Part shown: positions 42,296-53,074 of the stretch, piece after piece
How positions within the stretch are numbered: position 1 is the stretch's first letter
Layout of the letters: the number at the start of each line of letters is the position of its first letter
Origin: Strigamia acuminata
Taxonomy: Eukaryota > Arthropoda > Chilopoda > Geophilomorpha > Linotaeniidae
Reading direction: 5' to 3'
Length of the DNA: 60,000 bases
Assembly: GCA_949358305.1 (NCBI GenBank)
Contig: OX442322.1
Location: forward strand, 10,170,001-10,230,000
Program-made: the position numbers and the translations under genes
The notes under the pieces: generated by a model
Databases searched by the model: none
Seen by the model: only the letters and a program-made list of their open reading frames with translations
What the model was told of the DNA's origin: nothing

Positions 42296-45283
42296 TTAAG
42301 GTAAGCGCAATTTTTTGCGGATCAAACTGGCCACCCATGGAGGTAATCTTCGATTCAAAATCGCTAAACTTAAATGTGCCGCTTCATTAATTAGCTTTCT
42401 CTTGACTTCTATAGAATTGATTGATTTCTGAAAACAGGTACGACATGTCGGCTTGTATTTCTCCTCTCCTCCTACAACCTGAACTTGCGTTTCGCCCGAT
42501 ATTCGTTTGGTGAATGACGCTTGGTTTCCACAAAAGTGGCATTTGGCATGAAGTTTGACAATAGTTTCCACTAGTGGAATGAGATTAGATACTGCCTTGA
42601 ATTCCTGTCTCTTAAAATCACCATTTAAAGCGGCAATTATTACATTCTTTCCTTCGTTCGCCATTTTGTCGGAAAACGAATCGATGTCTCCGAAAAATTG
42701 CCCTTCGTCGATACCTATCGTCTTGACCGACTCCGCAATTTTCTTGATTTCCTGTAACGACGCGACCCGAACCGCTGGACGTCGTTGTCCGGTGTGGCTA
42801 ACCATTTCATCTTTACTATATCTAACGTCTGTCAAATGCTTAACAAGCAGGCAAGAATTTTCTTCTTCATTTCGGATTACATTAAGTAAAGCAGTAGTTT
42901 TTCCAGAAAACATTGGGCCAATTACTAAATGTATATTTCCCGTGGCCTTTGTGACTGCATTTGATCTTCTGTGCGAATTGGTGAGTTTCTTGCGACTCCA
43001 TTTCAATATCTTTCTCCATTTACTTAAACCCTTTTCTTCATCTTTTTTGAAATTTTTCGGAAATTCTCCTTTCTTTTCCGTAGACTCCAGTGTGTCAGGA
43101 CTCTGAGAAATCGCCATCTTGCCCGACCTTATCCCTTTAAACGTCCGCTTTCCATCCATTTCCAATTCGATGGGGACGTCAGGATGCCGTACCTCCAGCT
43201 CGCTAGAGCGGCTCGCGGCAAAACGAGAAGCGATGACGCCTTTTGCTCGTACTCCACCCTTTTCGCTTTTCTCGTCGGGCATTGATGTGGAATTCGCCTG
43301 TCCAAACCCGCCTTTGTCCTTTTTTGAAGTGTTGAAAGTCATCTTCTTTCCAGAATCGATCGCCATACACGATACATCTCCCAGTGAGATATCGTCTTTG
43401 TAGATGGAAGGCTCTTTTGAGTTAATTTGTCCGTTTAAAATCCATCCAAAAACTGTTTTCATCATTCCTAAATCTGGACTAATTCTCTTCGTTCCCGCTT
43501 GAATTATTTTCCACCATGCTCCGCTTCCGATCAAGACATCTACCTCATCCGACACGGAGGGATGTGGTTCTGCCATCTCAAGATTAAACGACTTGATTTG
43601 TTGCAGCGTCTGGTGATCTACCACTCCCTTTATATTGGGAAGTGTGTCGGTATCAAGAGCAAATACAGACACTTTCTGCTTGTCGTGACGAGACTGCAAC
43701 TCGAATCTAAACACGTCATGAGTTGTAGGAACTGGTTCCTTGTTCAGCAGACACTGGGTCATGGTGTGATACGTCTCAATCTTGTTTAGGTGTAATTTCT
43801 TTGCTAACCGCTTCGTAATATATGAACGATGACTACCCGGATCGAGTAATCCACGAACTGGGATTGTTTCGCCACTCTTTCGGACGAACAATGCTGTGAA
43901 AACCATTAGCTGGACGTCACTTGAGACCGACAACGAGACGTTGGCGGAGACGTTCTCTTCTTTGGTATCAGTTGGCTTTTCCGCATGACCTCTGTTACAA
44001 ATTGAAGAATGGTGTCGACCACCGCATGATCGGCAACAAAATTTTACAGGGCAGTTACCCACTGTATGGCTTGGTCTCAGGCAATTAAAGCATAGACGTT
44101 TTCGCTTAACGATGTCGTATTTCTCCGAAACTTCCAGATTTGCGTCGCAATTATTGTTAAAATGATCTCCTTCACAGAAGGCACAGATCAATTTCCGGAC
44201 TGGACCTGATTTTGGTTTGAATGATTCTTTCGTATTGGACCCGAATGACGTATTTTGCGCAACCGCGCAAGATGACATGGTCCCTCGTAATTCTTCTTTT
44301 TGCTCTCTAGTTGCTGGTTTCTCACTTTTCTTGGTGACTTTCTGACTGGTAAATACGCTATCGTCTGATAATTCTGCTACTCTGACTTCGCTTGCTACAA
44401 ATTCGAGAAATAAATTAACGTTTTCTACGTTTCCTTTGTAAATCCTATGAAATCGTCTTCCCAATTCCGGTGGAAACTTCCGCAATAATTCCGGGATTAG
44501 AAATAATCCAGTAGTCGTAACTGGGAACTTCAACTGTTCTAATGTTCGGAAAGCACCGGTGAGGGACGTCAATAGAGATTTTACCGGCTGGATTGGGTAC
44601 AAATCTTTAACTGCTTCGGCTTCACGAATTTTCCTCGCCAGAGCGTTCTTTTGGGCTACTTCTGACCCAAAAAGTCCTTCTAAACTGCTAAGTGCCATTA
44701 AATACGAATCGTTAGTAAGTGGGTACGACTTAATCGCCACTTCAGCTTCCCCGATACAGCTTGATTTCAGGTATTGAAGTTTTTCGACGTTCGATAACTC
44801 GGCATCGGCGTCAACTGTGGTTGAAAACATATCCATGAAGCTCTTATACTCCATCGGATTCCCGTCGAATTTCTGCAATGTCAGCTTTGGAAGCTTTGTA
44901 GTCTTCCTTGAGATTATCGATGAGTTGTTCAGAAATCCAGAATTCATTAGCGTATTTCCGCCTGGATGGGCCCCAAACTTATCCTGCATCTGTTTTGAAA
45001 ATTTCGTCCTTTGCTTAAGAAGATTGACCTTAGTCCTAATGTCTTCGAGACGTCTCAAACTAAGCAGGTAATCTGAACGTTCTATCTTGTCTTTAAAGAC
45101 AGCGAGCTCATCAATAAGGTCACTCAACTGCGCATCTATTGTTGCGTGGAGAGCTTCAAGCTCACCCCCGTCGAGAACGTTTGCAGATGTCGAGAGCAGA
45201 TCCTCTGCTCCTTGGGCCTTGGCTTGCCATTGTGTTTCTTTCTCTTCCGCTGCTTCCGTGGTCAAACCAGCCGCAGTTGCCAT
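42296..45283 (-). CDS. Gag-protease-thymidine kinase fusion polyprotein (element T)
   Basis: 995-residue ORF. N-terminal two thirds is BEL/Pao Gag (about 1-310, KLPKLTLQKFDGNPMEYKSF), three zinc knuckles (about 366-430) and an aspartic protease with LLDPGSHRSY (D481), ending near 620 with TVFGWILNG. RT should follow; instead a basic linker (about 620-780) leads to a TK1-family thymidine kinase (about 783-957): P-loop GPMFSGKT (789-796), DVRYS, IDEGQFF with the catalytic Glu (860), zinc cysteines 915, 918, 947 and 950, and lasso VGGEEKYKPTC. TK1 phosphorylates thymidine with ATP. A basic tail ending LSLAILNRRLPPWVASLIRK follows. All hallmark kinase residues are present. Inferred role: raise dTTP for cDNA synthesis in non-dividing cells. 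The kinase could be a captured host or viral gene. Confidence 0.93.
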   Translation of the reverse strand: MATAAGLTTEAAEEKETQWQAKAQGAEDLLSTSANVLDGGELEALHATIDAQLSDLIDELAVFKDKIERSDYLLSLRRLEDIRTKVNLLKQRTKFSKQMQDKFGAHPGGNTLMNSGFLNNSSIISRKTTKLPKLTLQKFDGNPMEYKSFMDMFSTTVDADAELSNVEKLQYLKSSCIGEAEVAIKSYPLTNDSYLMALSSLEGLFGSEVAQKNALARKIREAEAVKDLYPIQPVKSLLTSLTGAFRTLEQLKFPVTTTGLFLIPELLRKFPPELGRRFHRIYKGNVENVNLFLEFVASEVRVAELSDDSVFTSQKVTKKSEKPATREQKEELRGTMSSCAVAQNTSFGSNTKESFKPKSGPVRKLICAFCEGDHFNNNCDANLEVSEKYDIVKRKRLCFNCLRPSHTVGNCPVKFCCRSCGGRHHSSICNRGHAEKPTDTKEENVSANVSLSVSSDVQLMVFTALFVRKSGETIPVRGLLDPGSHRSYITKRLAKKLHLNKIETYHTMTQCLLNKEPVPTTHDVFRFELQSRHDKQKVSVFALDTDTLPNIKGVVDHQTLQQIKSFNLEMAEPHPSVSDEVDVLIGSGAWWKIIQAGTKRISPDLGMMKTVFGWILNGQINSKEPSIYKDDISLGDVSCMAIDSGKKMTFNTSKKDKGGFGQANSTSMPDEKSEKGGVRAKGVIASRFAASRSSELEVRHPDVPIELEMDGKRTFKGIRSGKMAISQSPDTLESTEKKGEFPKNFKKDEEKGLSKWRKILKWSRKKLTNSHRRSNAVTKATGNIHLVIGPMFSGKTTALLNVIRNEEENSCLLVKHLTDVRYSKDEMVSHTGQRRPAVRVASLQEIKKIAESVKTIGIDEGQFFGDIDSFSDKMANEGKNVIIAALNGDFKRQEFKAVSNLIPLVETIVKLHAKCHFCGNQASFTKRISGETQVQVVGGEEKYKPTCRTCFQKSINSIEVKRKLINEAAHLSLAILNRRLPPWVASLIRKKLRLP

Positions 45284-46452
45284 TTATTCTCGAGAAAGAG
45301 AGAATGAGAATAAAAATTCTATTCAACAACTCAATAACTGCGAATTAAATTCCCACAAATATTCTCCGAACTTCACAGACTCTTACTTATACTTGCTTAA
45401 CGTTAATTCAAATGCGGTGTGCAAATGAAAAACGACCTCGAAATAAAATGCTAAACTCAACTCCGGAATACTACAGACAAATTGACTTAACACACTATAC
45501 GTAATACACTGGGACGGAATTATTGACCGCACAAATAAACTTATCCGCATAAATATCTTGATAATTCCCCCAAAATGCACTTAGTTCGAAATTAATAATT
45601 AATATCTAACCGCACAACCGAGATAAATAGTTATCTTTTACAATAACACTGCACAAAGGAGATAAATAGTTATATTTTACAATAACCCCGCACAAAGAGA
45701 TAAATAGTTATATTTTACAATAACCCCGCACAAAAAGAGATAATAGCTATAGTTTATAATAGCGCTGCACAAAAGAGATAATTAGCTATCATATACAATA
45801 GCTCCGCACTTAAGAGATAATAACTTGATGTTTAAAATTATTGACATAAAAAACCCCTTTTAAACTCCCCAAACACAGCTCGAAATTGGCAGAAACTTCC
45901 TTGAAAAATCAGATAAAGAATTAATTTAAATAAATATAATTCTTAAATTCTAACAGCAATTGAGTTAAAATTAATCTTGTTCTTTATCATCAGCAGATGA
46001 ACTTGAAGATTGACATTGCGTTGTGTTTCTCAAATTGTTGACCAGGAAATCGCTTGCTTGTCTCCTTATGTTGACCGCCACAGTAGAAAGACTCCGAACT
46101 CGTTACACTTGACATAAAATCCACTGACGAATCAACTCCCTGACGACTGCGAAGGATGACACAGCACAAACACACTTCTGTCGCAATTGGCGACAATAAT
46201 CCAGTGGAAATAAATCGAAAAACGCGTCGCCACACACTTCACACCACGAAAATCGGCACCCCACACTGCTTACTGCGAACTAGATGCCACACATTGCCTC
46301 ACTGTGAAGTCGGGAACACACACGCAAATCACCGTGAAATCGACGTCACACACCTGGCTAAAAATGCAATGACGTGCACTGAAATCCACTGGAAGAACTG
46401 GACGAAAATCCTGGTTGGCAACAACAAAATCCTTGGGTCACGGTACCAAAAA
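45284..46452 (-). other. Leader of element T
   Basis: Non-coding, about 1.17 kb between the 5' LTR and the ATG. From the LTR inward: primer site, leader motif (46013-46026), AT-rich stretch, hairpin array (45612-45844), AT-rich stretch. A pyrimidine run TTCTCATTCTCTCTTTCTC sits just before the start codon. Confidence 0.7.
45612..45844 (-). repeat. Six tandem hairpin repeats in the T leader
   Basis: Units at 45612-45650, 45651-45689, 45690-45727, 45728-45766, 45767-45805 and a diverged one at 45806-45844, each about 39 bp, most starting GCACAAA. Each can fold: units 1-3 pair AGTTAT with ATAAC, units 4-5 pair AGCTAT with ATAGC, and unit 6 AATAA with TTATT. A change in one arm is matched in the other. 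Confidence 0.8.
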
Positions 46453-47417
46453 TGTTGCAACTCGCCACTGCCGTGATGCGACGAGTTGTAACGCGGTGGG
46501 GAATTATTGGCAAATTTCCCATAGGCCTATACTTTGCTTAGCTGAGAGGAGAAGTGTAGTAACTTGAGTTTCTGCCCTTGCTCTTGAAGGAAGCTGCTCC
46601 AGGGAGTTTGGGGTTAAATCTCCCTACTCACACATGTTGGATGTTGAATAAAATAAAGCTTTGTGTAGAAAAATCCAGATAATGCTTTTAATCATTTCAA
46701 AACATTAACATGGAGGCAAATTTAACTTAACAACATCTAATTCTTCATAACAAGAGTGTAACAACTTCATAACAACAACAATTCTATAGCAACAACAAAC
46801 TCATGAGGCACCTAGTGACTAAATTCATAAATAACATAAGTTAAAGCTTGCATTGTGCCTCATAATAGAGATAAAATCAACTAAAATTAACAGAAATCAT
46901 TGGAAAGAATTATAACAAATAGAATAGGAATAAACTTAACTAAATATGCAAATAACGCATCTAAAGCAAGTCAAATACACTGTAAAAATGCATTAATTGC
47001 AATCCATTACAAAATTAACAATTCCTTCTTTTCCAATGCACCTTTAAAGCAACTCAGATGCTTCAAACCCGTCATTCCGCCTTCACAACTGAACTGGGAA
47101 CAGGACAAGACTTAGAAATAGGTAAACATAGCATGAAAACATTGGAAAACAAGACTAAAAATTCCTAAACCTTGACCTTGTCATTCTAAGAGATAAAATA
47201 CCTAACAAACATTGTCTTTACTGAAAATTGGCACACAAAAAGACATGTAAAATTCCTATTACAACAGAAAAAGATTAGATATTTGCTAAATAAATAATAC
47301 AATTATAAGACCGAAATTAGTAACTCTTCTTTACATTTTCGAACACATAAAATCAAACTACTATCAAATTGACGAGCAGTTGTGGTCTCTCTTTCCTCCT
47401 TTCTGTTGCTCGAAACA
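46453..47417 (-). repeat. 5' LTR of element T
   Basis: 965 bp, matching 41238-42203 apart from small changes; followed on the right by GGGC. Confidence 0.92.
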
Positions 47418-47812
47418 GGGCAGTCCTATCATGTTGCACAAGTGGTGCTGCCTCCTACTTCTTGATGAAAGATCGTCGATCGATTCCGGAGTGACCACTG
47501 GAAACGGCAGACTCGATGATCGCCAACTTGACTGACTGTGCCCAGGTACGAATTGCATGGACGGCGTCGGCGACCCACAGACTCGCACACAACTCACTGG
47601 ATGCTCCCGAGACAAATATCGCCATCCTGTTGGGCGATTCTCGTCCCGTGTGATGACCACACACGCTACCCCGGCTCTCGACGTGGTGGACGGCACAAAA
47701 CTCAGGCAGACTTCAGGCCGCCTGCTCAGACAAATGGCGGCGATGGCGGCCATTTTTCTATACACACGTGTGAGGAATTTCGTTCGAAAGTCCTGAGTCA
47801 ACGGTACCAAAA
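47418..47812 (-). mobile_element. Element C internal piece next to its 5' LTR
   Basis: Minus-strand 'module Y', homologous to 53860-54225 in A'' and unrelated to module X of the array, A0 and A'. Begins at the LTR with TTTTGGTACCGTTGACTCAG. Confidence 0.85.
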
Positions 47813-48548
47813 TGTTTCCGGCAGCCCTGGACCGTGGCAGTCTGCAAGAAACGAGGAAGAAAAGATGAAGAATAACTTCTCTCACCTGATCTTGTAGTGA
47901 ATTGCCGTGATTGAATTCACTCTTGAAACTTATGGAAAATAAACGAAATTGCTGCCCTGAACAGGCGCAGCAATGAGCACACATTGAATCCAAGACTGAT
48001 GTGCTAAAGCACATGAAAACTGAATTTATTCTAAAGTTAATATCTATCAAAAGTACACAGAAAAAAGAGGAGAAAAAACTACATAACTTAACCCTAGCAA
48101 GCAAGTGTTGTTGTGCAACGCACAACAATTAGATCACCGATCGTAGCAACGGTTTACAACAATTGCACAGAGAATTCAGCCCTCTAGTGCCAACTTGTAA
48201 AGTATAACAACTAATAAAAGCATAGAAATGAGCAAGAATGCATACAGAAAATACAGTAAACCGTTAAACACGCATTTCAAAGTAAAAACAAACTTAAAAC
48301 TAACAGCAGGCGACACTTTAGGTGAATCCTAGCAGAAAAGGCTCTAAAGTGCCGATCAAGAAGTACAAAATTAAGCGGAATTAATGTACAAATACCACTC
48401 CCACGTCACAAACTTCACGAATCTCACTTCACATTCAGACAAAACTTAGGCTGCGCTATTAACTAAACACAAACTTAAATAATTGATCAATTCAAGCAAA
48501 TCCGCTATTGCGATAGCAAAAATCCATGTTGCGCGTCTGCTCGCAACA
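47813..48548 (-). repeat. 5' LTR of element C
   Basis: 736 bp, same as 30564-31299; followed by CTTC, the right TSD. Confidence 0.92.
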
Positions 48549-48552
48549 CTTC

Positions 48553-49244
48553 TCACGGCTCAGGACTCATTCCCCGGTACTTATGACGGTAAGAAATATT
48601 TATTCTAATGCATGATCAAAGTTCCCACGACATAATCAGCAATGTGTCGTTCCAGCAAAAACCACGAGAACCGCTTCGAGATACAGACGAGCGCCAGCCA
48701 GCCAGACTGACTCGACACCCGCGAACATGCAAACACGAGAAGGAAACGACCGTCAGATGAGTATTTAAAGTGCAAACTATAAATAACAAGACAAATATTA
48801 AAAACCTATATTTTTTCCTACAGGGAATCGTCGGCCCCATGCAACCATCCGAGGCGAGCTTGCCAAATGCGCGCGCCGATCGATTTGGACACAACGAAAC
48901 AAAACGACAGCTTCAAGACACGGAAAACGATCTTAACAGGTAAGAAAAACCTATCTGCTACTTGCAAATAAGCCTCCTCAGTTTTACTAACGAAAATGCA
49001 CCTTTTTCAGTAACCTGTATAAGAAAAAAGGCCTCAGACTCATCACACAACCGGACTGGAAGTGGAAGAAAACGCCAAGATGACGAGAAAATGATAATTC
49101 GGAAAGGAATTCGATCAGATAAGCTAAACTAGTTGATACCTTGCGTAGTTAATTATTTAAAAACTTAACTTTTACTTTTTACAGAGAGATTGGAAGTTTT
49201 ATCCGCTACAACAACACTCTCTGTTGCTAATGCTGCTAGCAACA
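48553..49244 (-). repeat. 5' LTR of element B, proximal piece
   Basis: Continues LTR B after the C insertion, matching 26944-27635, and ends GCTAGCAACA. AGAG follows as the right TSD of B. It holds the second copy of antisense introns two and three. Confidence 0.92.
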
Positions 49245-50751
49245 AGAGTGGAGGCGAGGGATCCCGTCTCAATGGCCGCCGTGTTTGTCCGCCAGCCTTT
49301 CAGTGGACTGACCACATGGAAGAGTGCGTTTTGATTGTATTTTGGGGGACTTCCGTATTATTTAGTTGATTGTTTAAGCAGGTGTTAGTGTGTGAGGTTT
49401 TTCAGAAGAACCTGTGCGTGGGTTGAGATAAGATAAGCCACACTAGCTGTTTAATTAGAGAAAGCGGAAATTTAGGAATCAGTCCTCCATTCAGTCTCGT
49501 TTGTGATAAAAGGTTTTTGAGAAGTTACTGCTAAGAATTTGTAGATGTTCCCACTTCCAGCGTGTTGTACCTTTGTTTTAGTGCGTTCACAATTGGTTAG
49601 GAGGTTTGGATGCGTTACTGGGTTTGTCATTATTTTCTCGGGGTAAACCTTTTAGTTATAAGTTAGTTCAGAGTTTTGGGGAAAATTGCTTGTTAAGTTC
49701 GCAGCCACCAAGCGTCTTTGCGAGGGCGCTTGTAGATCAGTTGGGTGGGTACCCCCCTTTTTGGAAAGTTAGTTACTGCATGTTGGGGCTTGTTCAGGGT
49801 GAAACGATCGTCCATTAGGGTCAGTCTTTCAAATTCGAGACAATTGATGTTAGTAAGTGCAGTCTCCACCTTGCACATTGTGTGGTTGGAAGGGGTATAA
49901 GGGCGCTTAATTGATCAGATCAGGGTTGTAAGAGCATTTTTCGAGACTCCAAAGTTGTAGAATTAGATATTAGAGGTTAACAGTCTTTAAATTTATTTTT
50001 TATTGAAAGTTGTCTTTATAAGAAATAGAAAGTTACATATTCGGGTTTTTTTTTGTGCGATTAGTTAACCTGCTTGTTCGAGCACCCATTTGGCGCTTAG
50101 CCATTTGCGGTTGGCGGAGCAGAGTGCCGCGTTGACGAATGGAACAATGGTTGGTCAGCAAAGCCAGCGAGAGAGGTAGTGTTTGAGGATGTTTTAGAAT
50201 TTCATTTTTGGAAAAAGAAACGCAGCACTTCTCTCTCTTTTGAAGACTTGTTGTTCCTGCGGTTTAAGTTAAGATAGTTTTCCGAATTTGTTTCTTAGGG
50301 AATTTAGTTGTAGCATAGTTAAGTAGTCCACTCACAATGGATTCCAGTGTTGTCCCACACTCAGTTCTTGGATACATTCTGGGACTGGGGTTCAAAGAGC
50401 CAAGGCCTATTGCCTTGCAGTCAGAGTGGCAGTAGGAGAAGAAAGAGGACAATAAGCCCCGTTGGTTCGGATTAAGGTTAGAAAGAGCCAAAGAGAGATA
50501 AGTCTTATTTGTCAAAACAGAAAAGAGAGGTTGTTGAAGTACGCCGATAGGGCGGGGCATTCGTCAGTCAACCCTCAAATTCCCAAAGCTGCCTCGTGAC
50601 GTTGCAATGTGTAACGTGATAAGCATGTGAGATCTCGTTACAAGAGTCGCGTTGGATAGGGAATTAGCATTAACATGTGAGTGTTGAGTTAACGGTCACT
50701 TGCATAGGTTTATTTTGCACTGCTAACCAAAGTCAGTCGAACTGAACAATA

Positions 50752-50887
50752 GAAAAAGGGCTTTAGTCGGTTAACAGTTGGTCCGTCGAACCCCGAGTTG
50801 GAAAAAAGCTTTTAGTTGGTTAACGGTGGCCCAACAAACCCAAAGAAAAAGGTTTTAGTTGGTTAACGGTGGCCCAACAAACCCATA
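50752..50887 (+). repeat. Three tandem repeats of about 44 bp
   Basis: Units 50752-50800, 50801-50844 and 50845-50887, each starting GAAAAA and containing TTAGTTGGTTAACGGTGG or a variant. The last two are nearly identical and contain GTTGG...CCAAC arms. Confidence 0.75.
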
Positions 50888-50906
50888 GAAAAAGCATTTA
50901 GAGAGT

Positions 50907-51089
50907 CTTAAGCGGATGATAGTTAAGTCAGTCAGGCTTAAGCAATTAGATGGTCTTAAGCGGATGATAGTTCAGTCCGTCAGGCTTAAGCGAATAAGAG
51001 GTTTTTTAAGCGGATGATAGTTAAGTCCGTCAGGCTTAAGCGAATTAGAGGTTCTTAAGCGATTGATAGTTTAGTCTATCAGGCTTAAG
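50907..51089 (+). repeat. Four tandem hairpin repeats, period about 49 bp
   Basis: Units 50907-50942, 50955-50990, 51005-51040 and 51054-51089. Each is closed by CTTAAGC and GCTTAAG arms (slightly worn in unit 3), with a second inner stem. Unit 4 has perfect inner arms TGATAG/CTATCA; units 1-3 have TGATAG with weaker partners (CAGTCA or CCGTCA). Confidence 0.8.
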
Positions 51090-53074
51090 CAAGCACTTTT
51101 GTGCAAGCATTAGGGTTAGTGAAAGGTTAGGAGCCCAGAAGCAGAGTTCTTTCACTTTCTCGGTTGTTCTAGGACAGGGTACACTCGCCCTTAGTGACAA
51201 GGTGCGAGTCCAACAACCTTGATGTGAGAAAGGGCCAGGGATTCTATATTCTTTTCTCTTTTAGGCAGAGCCACGCGTTTTTTTTGGTTTAGTTTCGTAT
51301 ACTTACTCAAGGTGCATGGGGTAAAGTTCTTGAGGGTCCTCGTCAGTCGGGGCATGGTTTCGGTCTCGCGGGGGATGGAACGGAACTGTTTTTTGGGCGT
51401 GTTGGTTCTCTGGTGGACACTCGTGTTATTGGACCCAATACACGAGGAGCTAATCGGTTTTAGAGGGTGAACTTCATCACCATACTTTAATTCCTGTTGC
51501 TCACGTTCTCCTGAGCTTCTGAGCACTGTTCAACTTTCGGTCTTGTCCATTGCTCGTCCGAGATGGGCAGTAAACTTTGCCTTGGTACTTAGATTGTGCA
51601 AGGAAGTCTTCTCCTCCTTTGGATCCGGGTTTCTTTTTGCCTATGCATGAGATTGAGTCAGTTAATTCGTCAGATGCGTCAAGCATTGGGAGATGTGCGA
51701 TCAAAGTTGAGTGGATCGCAACTTGTTTTCACGCCCCCTCCTACCCAAAGTTTTGAGCAGAGAAGCACAAGTGTTTTTGGCTGAACACAGGTGCACAAGT
51801 TTTTTTGGGGTTCATGAGAGAAAAGGGCAGAGGTTAGAAATGAAGAGTAAGTCGTGATTTCGAGTCCCCTTGGGCTAGCTTCCAATAGGAGAACTTAGAG
51901 GCGACGATATAGTAGAAATTAGTAATTAGCCTTTTTTGTTAGTGTTTGATTTCGGAGCTTTTTGCGACGAGTCTGACGGTCACACGACCATGGGGTTGAG
52001 GTTAGTGGCGTATCAGATACTCGCGGAAGTCTTCTGAGATAAAAGCTTAGTTAGTCAAAGGTTAGTTAATTCATAGTTTATACCTTTAAAAGGTGGGTTT
52101 CTCTCACAAAGAAATTCACAGATGTTGTTTTTTTTCGACCTTTTCTGGCTCCGGCATTAGTGGTTTAAACGCCGTGGCAGCATTCTTCTTCTGTCGGGAA
52201 GAAAATGGGTTATGATAGGAAGGAAGGTTTAGCTGTGATGTTAGCCAGAGAGAAGGTCGAATGAGGAGAAAGCATTGAGGATAATTCGCGGTGTCAGGGG
52301 ATACCCCTAGTTTTTCGTTAAAAAAAGGAATTATGTGTTGTGCGCTCTTAGATTCAAATTTTTGGCTTGTCTTGTGTTAGTTTAGCAGAGCCCTGCTTGT
52401 AGTGGAAAAAAATTGAGAAAAGATTTTGTACTACTAGTCGGGTGGGGCACGATTGAAGTTACTTGTCTTGAATTTAAGTGGCCGCTTCTCGTTGTGAGAG
52501 TTCTAGAGAGGTTTGAATGAAGATTTCACTAAGGGAGGGGTTTCGTTTTCTGCAATGTCAACAGGTAACTGTTTTTTAAAAAGTGAGCACAGTTTTCTTG
52601 ATTTTTCAGGTGTAGTTAGACTGGGGGTGTGTTCTTTGACATTGCGTATTATTGGTTCCAATTGTTATTTTGGTTCATTACACAGTTTAGTTTAGTTCTT
52701 TCTAGTGGAAGATATTTAGTTTAAAGGAAATTGGGCACGAGTTTATCTTTGCAGTGAGTTGCCGCCTGAGTGGACGGTCGCTGGCTTGGCTGGTTGTTTA
52801 TCATCAAGTCGTGAGTTGATCGCCTGTTTAGGTTGGTCGCTTGGCGTCCCAACGATGAATTGGTTGTTTTTTGCTTAGTTAGATAGGAATCTGCTTTAGC
52901 TTTCTGCGGCATTTTCGTTTCAGTTTGATGTCAACTTTGGCAGGCTTCCTGAATGGATCAATGGCTGAGCTCAGGTGCTTGCGTAAGTCGGTGTCTTTAG
53001 GGGCGAATTTTGTCTGAGGATTCAAACTACCTCTTAAAGGAAGTGTATGAGAAGTCGGTTTGTTAGTTTAGCTT

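Larger units (their letters stand above)
41238..47417 (-). mobile_element. Element T: BEL/Pao-type Gag-protease-thymidine kinase retroelement
   Basis: Complete minus-strand element of about 6.2 kb with 3' LTR 41238-42203, 5' LTR 46453-47417 and TSD GGGC on both sides (41234-41237, 47418-47421). The primer site, read from the 5' LTR, is TTTTTGGTACCGTGACC, and the leader motif is at 46013-46026. One ORF fills the interior. There is no RT, RNase H or integrase, so copying must use enzymes in trans, for example from a BEL1-like element. The LTRs differ by about one indel and one substitution noticed (near 41247/46462), so the insertion is recent. Confidence 0.93.
30564..48548 (-). mobile_element. 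Element C: A-family variant carrying two nested insertions
   Basis: Minus-strand element bounded by 736-bp LTRs, with TSD CTTC (30560-30563 and 48549-48552). Its internal region is A-family and non-coding, present in three pieces: 31300-34894, 40848-41237 and 47418-47812. A' and T sit between them. The primer site (minus strand, inside 47813) reads TTTTGGTACCGTTGACTCAG. Confidence 0.9.
25916..49244 (-). mobile_element. Element B: non-autonomous LTR element, 5' LTR split by element C
   Basis: Minus-strand element with 3' LTR 25916-27635, internal 27636-29535 and 5' LTR 29536-30563 plus 48553-49244. AGAG at 25912-25915 and 49245-49248 is its TSD. The primer-like site next to the 5' LTR, read on the minus strand, is ATTTGGTGCCTTTATTTGAC, which fixes the orientation. 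The internal region is only 1.9 kb and holds one ORF and no RT or integrase. The true element is about 5.3 kb; the other 18 kb of the interval is nested C. Confidence 0.88.
49245..53074 (+). other. Continuation of element H (non-coding)
   Basis: 3.8 kb between B and A''. No ORF with a recognisable domain. It contains two short tandem-repeat blocks (50752-50887 and 50907-51089). Assigned to H because B and the A array, with their TSDs, sit between it and the H leader. It ends with GCTT (53071-53074), the left TSD of A''. Confidence 0.5.

Noticed and set aside
45612-45844. CRISPR-like spacing of short repeats (also 50907-51089)
   Set aside because: The repeats are contiguous or near-contiguous and diverged, without unique spacers, in a eukaryotic retroelement.
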